The translations under genes and the position numbers were made by a program. Shown here one piece after another: positions 11,946-20,645 of a stretch of DNA of 64,000 bases. The notes under the pieces are model-generated. The model saw nothing but the letters and a program-made list of their open reading frames with translations, did no database searches and was not told the origin of the DNA. The number at the start of each line of letters is the position of its first letter. The first letter of the stretch is position 1. Origin of the DNA: Macrocystis pyrifera (lineage: Eukaryota; Sar; Phaeophyceae; Laminariales; Laminariaceae); contig JASSKH010000001.1 in the NCBI GenBank assembly GCA_031763025.1, forward strand, positions 22,445,840 to 22,509,839, written 5' to 3'.

Positions 11946-12082
11946 TATTGTGTTTATTGGTGTCGTTGTTGGTGTTTTGTGTCGGAGTTGGTTTGGGCGT
12001 TGGTGTGGAAATGGTGTTTGTAGGGGATGTTGGTTGTCGTGGTTGTTCTTTGTCGGTGTCGCCGTCGTTGGTATTGTTGTTG

Positions 12083-12577
12083 TTTAGGGGGGGGGGGGGG
12101 GGGGTGTACTCATCATCATGCATGGCCATAGTCGTATAACCAATGACCCTGGTATCCCTACAATGCCGGGACGGTGCATGTCTTTTTTGCACCGACAGGG
12201 CAGACATTGCTTGCACCTAGCGCCAAGCGCCGTGAGGTGTTTGGCGAGTCGCATGACGGGTGAGCTGCATCCTACTAACAATCGTTTGTGAGGCGGGCTT
12301 GCAAATAGATGACGACGTTAAGGGGTTGATTTATTATCTGGTGTGGCAACTGCCAGAGGCAGCAATGGGGGTACTATGTAACTGCCTCGTGGGTGCCTTG
12401 CCGTAAACACTACCTGGTACGTGATACGATCGAATCTCTTGTGCGGAGTAAAGGTTTTCCACCCGACAGAAATGATCTGACTCGATCGCCCAGCTGTGAC
12501 CGACCACCAAAATATAAAAAACGGTAGCCTGGTCGTCTAGCTCACGGAGTGAGTGTCGTTGCCAACCGACGCCAAAC
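12083..12577 (+). repeat. G-tract-anchored dispersed repeat (family G), full copy 1
   Basis: It begins with an uninterrupted run of about 18 G, then TGTACTC, then ATCATGCATGGCC. It ends with GTTGCCAACCGACGCCAA. Internal landmarks shared with the copies at 21250 and 39385 are CTACAATGCCGGGACGG, TGAGCTGCATCCTA, GTAAAGGTTTTCCACC and GGTAGCCTGGTCGTCTAG. Length is about 495 bp. It has no long ORF. Confidence 0.8.
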
Positions 12578-13359
12578 CAACATATATACCAGGTACAGTG
12601 TATAGGGGGGGGAGGGCAGGAGTTGATTGGAGGCCTGGAGGCGAATATAAATACCAAATGCTCGGGAGTGCGTGTTTGTTTTTGGCGGTTGATTGTTGGG
12701 AATGTGTCTGTTGGGGACGGAGGGCAGGCAGAAGTGGGTGGAGTCGAGTGGCAGAGGGGGAGCGGGGGGGCGCTACTAAGTGACCCGCCGATTGTGCGCT
12801 GGAGACTGAGATCGAGATTGGACTGGGGTTAGGATTTGGACTTGAAGATAATTGGGGCTCGGGGTTCAGGGTTGGTATTGGTTTTAGGATTGGTTGGGAT
12901 ATCGATTTCGGATGTGCTGGCATTCGCATGGTCCTCCACGGCAAGCGACGCGGGTGAACGGGTGAGAAAGAAACGGAGTGTAAACCCCATCGCGAAGGGA
13001 CGGAGTGGAGTGGGGTGGGGTCCGGCTGCGACCTGTCGCAGACAACAGGAGCGTAGCCGCTGGAGACGGGAAGCAACGTGAACCACAACACTCATGTAAT
13101 AACATGTTCGGTTTGTTGTTTTTTCAATCTTCGGTTTTGCGTTCGAGCTCGACTCATTGGAGGGTTTACCTTCGGCCGCCTTCTGGACTATATCAGTAGC
13201 CGCAGTAGCCGTGGCCCCGTGTGTCTATTCCTTCCCCCCCCCCCCGGTGCTTGCCTTCATTTCGATTGGTTGGCTGTGTTGTGGTAAAGGCTGTTCGCTG
13301 GAGAGATATTTATTTCGGCGCCGATCGGTGGTGGTACTGCGTAATGCCTCCTTTTCCTC

Positions 13360-14115
13360 TTGGCCACCTCGCCCGTTTCACATTTTTTTTTTGGTCTGGC
13401 TTTTTTGTGTTGTTTGGCTTGGTGTTGATTTGGTTTTGGTTTGGTTTCGTAGATAAATTTGATTTGGTTTGGTTTGAATTGGTTTGGTGCCCTTCGTTCC
13501 TTTCGTTCCCTAACCTGTTTTGTTGGCCACGGCTACCTTAGCTTCTTGGTGACCTCGCCCGTATTTCACGTTTTCCTTTCTTATTGATTCTGGTCCCCGC
13601 GGTCCCTTTAGTCCCAGCCATTGCTGGCGAGCGCGTGTGGGTAGGACAGCCCCTCGTAGTCGTGGCAACGTTCCTCTGCCGTGCGATGCAGCCGTGGAGA
13701 ATTCAGTGTGGAGCTTGACGTCGTTTGGTGAAATGGACCGTGTCCGGGCTCCACGCGCGCCATACACCCTGACAGGATAGTTTTGTTTTTAATCAAATGT
13801 GCCGGCATACCGGTCTTTTTGCGCGAGTCACGGGGCCATTTTATACTGGTTGTTGTGCGGCGGGCGGTCAATGAAGGGGTCTAACCGTGGTCTCCTACGT
13901 GGCGTCTTTGGTTTTTTGTGATCTCATAAGGGGGGGGGGTGCTTGTTTGCTGCTGGCCGCCGCCAGCCCTGCCTCTTCGTGACCTGGCCCCTACGATGTT
14001 CACGAATAGTTGGCCAACCTTGGCTCTTCGTGACCTCGCCCCTATGGTATTCACCAGCGTTTTACCACCCTTGCCTCTTTATGGCCTCTCGCCCATATGT
14101 ATGATATTCACGATT
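13360..14115 (+). repeat. Degenerate tandem repeat, about 56 bp units
   Basis: Units read roughly CTCTTCGTGACCTCGCCC followed by a TATGRTATTCAC box. Clear units start near 13975, 14028 and 14072, with older ones near 13362 and 13545. A fragment at 13860-13890 resembles one unit of the 22815-23170 minisatellite. No gene is evident in 12.6-14.2 kb. Confidence 0.5.
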
Positions 14116-14274
14116 TTTGTTTTCTGCTTCGTTTTGTTTTGTTGAGGTTTGTTTGGTCCCTTTGACGTTCCTTTCTGTGTTGCTGGCAGGTTCCCCGTTA
14201 TCCTGAGGTGTCGCTGGAGGGTTTGGGAAGCGCGAGCAGCATAGCCGAAGCTTTGGGAAAGGCCGTCTGCGTCG

Positions 14275-14610
14275 AGGTGCAAGGGCTCATCAGGTGGGGG
14301 TAGAAGTGGTGATGGCGGCAGTGATGTCATCAGGTCGGGGTTGGCGTGGGCGTGGGGGTGGTGGTGGCGGTATTTTCAGTAGGTGATGATTGCGATGGTG
14401 ACGATCTCATCAGGTGGTTTTGGGGGTGTTGATGGTGGTGCTGGTTTTGGTGGTGCTGTGGGGTTAATACTTTTTGTATTGATGGTGATGGCAATTTTGC
14501 TGATCGTGCTGGTGGTGATGGTGATGGTAGTAGTGGTGGCGGTGTAGATGGTGGTGATGTCATCAGGTGATGGTGGTGCTGGTGGTTTTGGTCTTGGGCG
14601 ACATTGATAC
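14275..14610 (+). repeat. GGT/GAT-rich cryptic minisatellite with recurring CATCAGGT
   Basis: CATCAGGT recurs four times in a background of GTGGTGATGG. There is no coding signal beyond low complexity. The stretch 14.6-15.9 kb shows no gene or repeat I can name. Confidence 0.6.
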
Positions 14611-15902
14611 TGATGGCCGTTTCACCATTGTTTGCGTGATTGTGCCCATTTGTTGTGTGTTTGGGACCTTCATTTGTGTGTATGCAAGTATGCAAGGATT
14701 CGTTCGTGCGTTCCATCATTTCGTTCGTTTCTTTGCCCGAAAAATAGCATAACTGCCTAGTAGTACAAACCACTGTGGCCGGGAATATAGTCCCGGTTCG
14801 ATATCAAAATCAGAGACCAAACGCTTGAAATATTCCTGGCCAGAGTGATATACACGGACTCATATTCTACGTGTATGAGAGGACGGAGGCAGGGGAACGG
14901 ATGGTCGGATGGGAATTAACATCAATGGAGGCCACGTTGCGCTTCGTCTAGTTCGAGCGAAGCTAGTTTCTATCTATTCGACGACGCCAATAGGCAGGGA
15001 GCGGGAACCGTAGAAGCCGGTCGACCTTGCGTACGAGTCAACATATCGATTTGACGAGTACATGCAGCATTCGTAGTTGCGCGTGAAGCGGTTCTGTTGT
15101 ACTGCTGTGTGTGTACCGACATCTTCACGTCGGTAACTGATATGAGTTTAGTAGTATGGGCATACCGTAAGGTACATTCAACAACAGTATGTCCATCGTT
15201 ACCCTATGCCTTCGCTGCTGACTGGTTTACCCACCTACAGCAACGGAGCAGGGGATCATATCATTTCCAGCCTCGCGTACCCGAATCTCCCGTGTGTTCC
15301 GTCCGAGGACCATCATCTCCCAAAAACTGTGTATATACCTGCCGGGTTTGAATCGTTGTGTGACTAATGCTGGTATCGTGTTCGACTTTTATGCTCCCCA
15401 CGAATCGTTGTGTGGCTAATGCTTGTGTCGTGTTGAACTTTCCTGCTCCTCTCTAAACGCCCAAAGTTGACGAAGATTTACAAATGTCCGCCAGCGCGGA
15501 GTTCCCAGCGAGGGCAAGTCATACCCTCCGTTATTCCGTTGGCGGTTAGGCGGTTACATTGTGCTATGGCGATCACTGGGGGCACGCTCAACGGATACGT
15601 ATGTCGGCCCACCTTTTGTTTGTTAGAACATACCTGGGTTTGTTTTTGATTCGGCGACCTTGAGCTGATCCGAAGGAGCGCGCACGCCAAACGCTCACTG
15701 CCGCGGTGGTGGTGCAGTGCCTCTCCCCCTCCTCTCTTTTTGCATTTTGCCAGTGTTTCGGGTCGAGCCTACTCCTGCTGCTTGCTGCTCATGAAACATG
15801 CGTTTCCTTCTGTTGTTTTTGTGGAAGAGTCAAGAAGGAAGAAGCCATTCACGCACTTGCGGGAATACTATACGGCATTTGAAGAAAAAAAATTTAATAC
15901 GT

Positions 15903-16052
15903 TGAGTATCGACCACTCAATGGATCGACCTCACAGACAGCTGGTGTGTTGTACTAATTTTATAAGCATGTGCTCGGTGAGTATCGACCACTCAATGGAT
16001 CGACCTCACAGACAGCTGGTGTGTTGTACTAATTTTATAAGCATGTGCTTTG
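15903..16052 (+). repeat. Perfect 75-bp tandem duplication
   Basis: Two adjacent units (15903-15977 and 15978-16052) are almost identical, from TGAGTATCGACCACTCAATG to AAGCATGTGCT. Because 75 is a multiple of three, an open frame from about 15740 to 16159 passes through both and repeats 25 residues. Whether the frame is translated is unknown. The near-identity indicates a recent duplication. Confidence 0.9.
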
Positions 16053-16075
16053 GCGTGTGTGTCTTTTTGCGACAG

Positions 16076-16235
16076 GAAACGCGGACACGACGCGGCGTGC
16101 AAGGCGGCGGTGCACGCGTGCGTCGACGTCGCGAAGGAGATCCGTCGCCAGGCCGTTGACATCGCAGACTTGGAACCCGCACCGAAGCTAGACCTGAAGG
16201 CAAGGAAGCACCCATGCCGGCAACACGCTTTTTTT
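16076..16235 (+). CDS. Candidate internal exon, His/Cys-containing, of the 16-24 kb plus-strand gene
   Basis: After TTTTTGCGACAG (a good acceptor) a frame reads KRGHDAACKAAVHACVDV and continues with an acidic/basic helix-like segment and KHPC. The GGT microsatellite that follows masks any donor. GC content and codon pattern are exon-like compared with the AT-richer surroundings. I do not recognise the domain. It may belong with the Cys-rich exons at 16839 and 19036. Confidence 0.35.
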
Positions 16236-16345
16236 CATGGTGGTGGTGGTGGTGGTGGTGGCGGCGGTGGTAGTGGTAGTGGTAGTGGCAGTGGTTGTGG
16301 TGGTGTTCGTGATTGTTGTAGTATTGGTTGTGGTGATGGTGGTAT

Positions 16346-16449
16346 TACGGGGGTCCATAGTTAATAGGACCTATGGCACACATAAAAACCTATATATATT
16401 ACCTATTTTTACTAACGATATTTGGTCCTATTTACTATGGTCCCTCGTA
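16346..16449. mobile_element. 104-bp palindromic MITE, family M1, full copy
   Basis: It starts TACGGGGGTCCATAG and ends CTATGGTCCCTCGTA. Terminal inverted repeats are about 26 bp, and the centre carries CCTATATATATTACC. Sister copies are at 22369-22474 and 37237-37339, with half copies at 16534-16590 and 19757-19819. Ends at TA dinucleotides suggest TA target duplication. Confidence 0.75.
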
Positions 16450-16533
16450 GTAGAGGTGTTGTTGTGGTGATGGTGATGGTGACGAGGTGGTGGTGGAGGT
16501 GGTGGTTTTGTGGTGGTGGTTGTGGTGGTTCTA

Positions 16534-16590
16534 TTACGGGGGGCCATAGTAAATAGGACCTACGGTACACACAAAACTCTATATAGATAC
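16534..16590. mobile_element. MITE family M1, half copy
   Basis: It carries ACGGGGGGCCATAGTAAATA followed by GGACCTACGG and the central TATATAG, but the second inverted arm is missing. It lies about 85 bp after the full copy at 16346, in GGT-repeat sequence. Confidence 0.65.
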
Positions 16591-16838
16591 AACTATAATT
16601 ACGATTTTTGAGGTCGTTGTCACTTGCTAGCTCTTGGCGGACAGACCGACTGATAGACAGCTCTTCGCAAACAGCCCTTCTTCTTTGAAACACCCGAACA
16701 GCCAAACAACCTATCTTCTTTCTTCTTCGCCAAACAGCCAAACAACCTTTCTTCTTTCTTCTTCCGCAAACTGCCAACCAATAGACAGTTCTTCGCACGG
16801 CGCCTAAAAGAGGCGCCTCGCCTTCGACGAACGGCATA

Positions 16839-17217
16839 GATAGGTGCAGCTGTCGGCGGCCAAGCTGCTGCTGTCGGTGGCGAACCTGCTGGTGCTGCAA
16901 CCCCCGCCTCTCCCTTCTCCACGCCCCCTAAGCTCACCTCCCCCTCGTCGAGAGGCGCGTGGTCCTCGCCCTCTGGCAAGAGAGCGGCAACGACAAAGAC
17001 CGACCTGGTGCCGGCTGTTGTTTGCGACCAGTGCACGGACCAGCACTTGGTCAAGAACTCCGCGCCTGGTGGCAAAAACGTGGCCTTCGCCACCTGCAAG
17101 GATCTCACGTGCGTGATGGCGGGATCATCCTGACAGGGCAACCGACTGCGAGTTCTGTGCTCGCCCGATCAAGGAAGGGACTGTCACGTACTCCCTCGAG
17201 ACTGCTGACAGTGGTGA
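16839..17217 (+). CDS. Candidate exon(s) with Cys-pair zinc-binding motifs, LIM-like
   Basis: An Ala/Pro/Ser-rich leader is followed by VVCDQCTDQHLVKN, FATCKDLTC and, one frame over, TDCEFCARPIKEGTVTYSLE, ending at GACAGTG before GTGAGT (a strong donor). The C-x2-C pair with about 20 residues to the donor, followed by H-x2-C-x2-C in the block at 19036, has the spacing of a LIM zinc finger split by an intron. The frame changes between the two Cys blocks. Removing the 28 bases 17109-17136 (GT...AG) would restore it, but that is implausibly short for an intron. A sequence error, an unrecognised exon boundary or a pseudogene are alternatives. Confidence 0.4.
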
Positions 17218-17449
17218 GTGTCTTATGTGTATTGTGCATGCTGTATGTTGCCAGTACGATTTTTTGGGGTTTTCAGTTGCCTTTTTGCATACAAACCTAC
17301 GTCAAAGCGTTTTTTTTTTTTTTTTACTCATCCATGCTCGTTCTTTCCCCTTCGTGCGTTGGGTCGGTTCCTCTTACACACAGTGCACGCGAACGCGCAC
17401 ATGCACAACTGTTCGCGGGACGTGAAGCACACGATTTCTGTGTGTACAT

Positions 17450-17847
17450 GTTTTGGTGACCCAACGTACTCATTTTGCTCGTTTTCGGCTGCCGCTGCTG
17501 CTGCTGCTGCTGTCAGCGCCACGCCATGAGTGCTGCTGCTGCTGTGCACCTGCTTCTCCTGTGCGCTCGCTGCTGCTGTAGTGCTGCTGCGTTGTTGCCG
17601 TGCTGTGCACCTGCTGCTCCTGTGCACTTGCTGCTGCTGTATGTAGTGCTGCTGCGTTGTTGCCGTGCATCATGCTGGAAGCGTACATATTTTCGGATCG
17701 TCAATTCCGTAGGTTTTGCGATGGCGGCATACCAGGGTACATGCTTTTTTTCTTTCTTATTTTCATGTCGTTGCTATGCTGCTGCTGCTGCTGCTGCTGC
17801 CAACGCTGCGGCGATTCGTTGCAGCTTCTGCTGCTGCTAATGCTGTA

Positions 17848-17880
<33 letters not shown>

Positions 17881-18880
17881 AATGCTGCCGCAATATCCAC
17901 TGAATGTTCGTATGTACTCGGATCACTGTTTTTCTTGGTCGTGTGTGTACCCAAATGGTTCCTTTTGATACGTGAAAAAATATTTTGTCGTTTTGCTCCT
18001 GCATTTTGCGTACGTACTGCAATTTCTCGTTTTTGGCTTGGTTATTTTCATATATATCGTTGCTATGCTGCTGCTGTGGTGCTGCTGCGTTGTTGCCGTA
18101 CATCATGCTGCACTTGTGTATGTACATATTTCGGTATCGCCAATGAAATTCCGTAGGTTTTGCGATTGCGGCATACCAGGGTACATACTTTTTTTCTTCC
18201 TTATTTTCATATCGTTGCTATGCTGCTGCCAACGCGGATTACTGTTTTTATTGGCCGTTTTTGTACCCAAATGGTTTTTTTGATACGTTAAAAAAAATAT
18301 TTTGGTCGTTTTGCTCCTGCATTTTGCGTACGTACTATTTTTTCTCGTATTTCGTATTGTTGCTCGTATGCTGCTGCTGCTGCGTTGTGTTGCCGTACAG
18401 CATGCGGAGGTGGGTCTATAGTGAGGTACCAAAAATACTTTTCGGACGGCCTCGGGGTACCTACTTTTTTTCTCCCTTCTTTTCATATCGGTGCTATGCT
18501 GCTGCTGCCAACGCTGTGGCGATCCGTTGCTGCTTTTGCTGCTGCTGCTGCTGCTGCTGCTCTGCTTTTAGTGCTGCCGCAATATTCACTGAATGTTTGT
18601 ATGTACTCGGATAATTGTGTTTCCTGGTCGTTTTGTGGCGCTGCTGCGTTGTTGCCGTGCATCATGCTGGACATGATTTGTGTGTCTATTACACTTAAAC
18701 TTGTGCGTGTGTACATATGTATCGTCAATGATTTTTTTTGTGGCGCTGCTGCGTTGTTGCCGTACATCATGCTGCACGTGATTTGTGTGTGTACTGTACT
18801 ACACTTATGTGTGTACATATTTCTGTATCGTCAAGGAAATTACGTACTTGCTGCTTCTGCTGCTGCTGCTGCTGCCGTCG
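17450..18880 (+). repeat. CTG-rich higher-order tandem array
   Basis: Blocks of (CTG)n alternate with a recurring unit. The box GCTGCGTTGTTGCCGT followed by CATCATGCTG occurs near 17648, 18086, 18645 and 18751. The box CCAGGGTACAT followed by a T-run, TTTTCAT and a short CGTTGCTATG box occurs near 17730 and 18178, with a variant near 18458. Period is about 440 bp for the larger units. It lies in the inferred intron between the candidate exons at 17217 and 19036. Confidence 0.8.
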
Positions 18881-18939
18881 TATAGCAAGCGATTACGTAC
18901 TGCTGTTGTGCCGCTGTAGAGTAGTACAAATAATGAACT

Positions 18940-18942
<3 letters not shown>

Positions 18943-18974
<32 letters not shown>
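18943..18974 (+). repeat. Poly-C tract
   Basis: About 30 consecutive C followed by CTCCCCCGCC. It is one of several long G/C homopolymers in this window (others near 20128, 35590, 36552 and 43885). Confidence 0.95.
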
Positions 18975-18976
<2 letters not shown>

Positions 18977-19035
18977 CCCGCCATTCCCTGCACGCCACTC
19001 CCGCCCCGCGCACCCTATATGTTTACTTCGACCAG

Positions 19036-19180
19036 GTCCATGGCAAGTGCTATAACTGCCGCCTGACGGACTCCACCATCAAAGACGGAGACATCATCAT
19101 CAAGCGCAAAAAGACTCCCTTCCATTTCGCCTGCTCCAGGGCTTCGCGGAATTCCGAAGCAGTACGCCAAGCAGATTGTC
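19036..19180 (+). CDS. Candidate exon with H-x2-C-x2-C and H-x2-C, second half of a LIM-like finger
   Basis: After ACTTCGACCAG a frame reads VHGKCYNCRLTDSTIKDGD and then KTPFHFACSR. The residues H-x2-C-x2-C and a later H-x2-C are typical zinc ligands. The first half of such a finger (CEFC) ends the block at 16839-17217. After HFACSR the best protein-like continuation (GLRGIPKQYAKQIVAIQDER) is in another frame, so at least one base is lost or a junction is missed. The phase also does not match the preceding donor. Either an extra small exon exists or this part of the gene is decaying. Confidence 0.4.
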
Positions 19181-19532
19181 GCCATCCAAGATGAAAGAAA
19201 GGAAACAAATTGTTTCCCACATTTCCCAAAATCACGATTATTTCTTCCTACACATATCCAACGGGTTCAACAGCGAACATATCCACATTCTGGGCCTCCC
19301 GCCTCGTTACTACAGCATCCTGGAAGACTATTTACATATCATGTCTCATCCAAACTCCTCTGCTGGCTACATCGAAATCGCGGCCGCCCAGCAACTATAC
19401 AACATTTCCATAACCGTTGTCGTTGCCGGCACTGCTGCTTTCTCTCCTGTCCCAAACCTTCCTTTAAACAACAGCCTGTATGTTGTATATCATCCACATG
19501 CCAAGCACTACTCCACTCTCTCCCCACACTGA
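19176..19532 (+). pseudogene. OTU-like cysteine-protease C-terminal fragment
   Basis: The frame holds EDYLHIMSHPNSSAGYIEIA, then AQQLYNISITVVV, then LYVVYHPHAKHYSTL. OTU-family peptidases end with a Tyr-Ile segment, a G-G/Y-x-E-I/L-x-A-L box, a beta strand, then a catalytic His in an HY motif, and this matches that order. The N-terminal catalytic Asp/Cys half (DGNC) is absent. The frame stops soon after the HY motif and is followed by (TTA)n and an AATAAA. It overlaps the end of the Cys-rich candidate exon in a different frame. OTU domains are known in some retroelements as well as host genes, so this may be a mobile-element remnant. The domain call is from memory of the family. Confidence 0.4.
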
Positions 19533-19756
19533 TGAAAGATGTTATTATTATTATTAGACGAATGTCATTCTTACTCTTGCGTCACCCGATCTTACGTTTC
19601 ACATTGCATTCATAAATAAACGCGATTATTACATCCTTCACCGTTTCTTACACAAATACATTTAGTTTGGTTGGCTTTGGGCTATGTCGCCAGTCGCCAA
19701 TTAATTGCAGTTATATGTACACGAAACGACGGAATACCCACTCCGAAGGAAAGCCT

Positions 19757-19819
19757 TGTATATCCCTATGTTTACTAACACTATTCGGTCCTATTTACTA
19801 TTACTATGGTCCCCCGTAT
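19757..19819. mobile_element. MITE family M1, half copy (right arm)
   Basis: It has TTTACTAACACTATTCGGTC followed by CTATTTACTA and a terminal ATGGTCCCCCGTA. The left arm is missing. Confidence 0.6.
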
Positions 19820-20048
19820 TAGTTGTTTTAGTTCTTGTGCTGGTGGTGGTAGCTATGTTGGGAGGTGGTTACTGAACGAAAAATCAACGCCTTAATATCA
19901 TATCGAATGGTACTTGTCGGTTTTCTTCCTATTTTACTGGTATCACATCGACTTCGACTCTCGTTCAATATCCATCACAAGTTGACAACGTACCCCCTTC
20001 CCCCCGGCTGGCCGTTTCCCTCAAACTTGGTGCAACGCCCCCGTGCAG

Positions 20049-20122
20049 GAGCTTCGAAGAATGTTCGCCGAGGAGCGGGACCGCCAACAGACTAAGATTG
20101 CGAGTTTTTTCACTAGGGGGGG
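20049..20122 (+). CDS. Candidate coiled-coil exon
   Basis: After CCCCGTGCAG a frame reads ELRRMFAEERDRQQTKIASF, a charged helix. The only donor candidate, GGGTAGGC, lies inside a long G-run. That gives a phase of two, which does not fit the phase-0 exon at 20646. Homopolymer length errors in the G-run could explain this. It probably belongs to the gene ending at 24169. Confidence 0.4.
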
Positions 20123-20127
20123 GTAGG

Positions 20128-20158
<31 letters not shown>
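20128..20158 (+). repeat. Poly-G tract
   Basis: About 30 G after GGTAGGC. It directly follows the candidate exon 20049-20122. Confidence 0.95.
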
Positions 20159-20161
<3 letters not shown>

Positions 20162-20645
20162 TAGCGCAACTATTGATATTGCGAAGGGCAGGTGACCGTT
20201 GTGGATGCATCTCTATGCTGTACTCGAGAACGCCTTGAAATATTTTGTACCGGTAATGATTGGCAGAAGTCGTTGAGGTTGGTTTGTGCGGATGGTATAT
20301 TCGTGGTGTCACTGCTTGTGTCGCAACGCCAATGCGCCTGGGTTCGGTTCGGTCCGGCTGACACGATGCGATACGATAATACCGTGTTCGGTTTCAATCG
20401 GTTTTGTACGCCAACGTGTGGTTCTACCAGTCGATATGATGCTTACGATTTTGCGCAATTCAAGTCGGTTCTACTATTGATAGGTTCTATTTGGTGTTCG
20501 TCGATAAAGATACGTGCGATTTTGTTTTGGTTTTTGAATCGGTTTTGTTTGGTTCCACGTATTCGATACGACATTGCACGGTTGTACGTGCTCGGTTTTA
20601 ATCGGTTCTGCTTGGTTTTATTCGGCTCGAATGGATTGTATTCAG

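Noticed and set aside
11601-12090. Long open frames on both strands through the hexanucleotide tract
   Set aside because: They are translations of (GGTGTT)n; any repeat of six bases without a stop stays open in several frames.
14790-14830. tRNA-like TPC box near GGTTCGATATC
   Set aside because: No acceptor stem, D-arm or anticodon arm could be paired around it.
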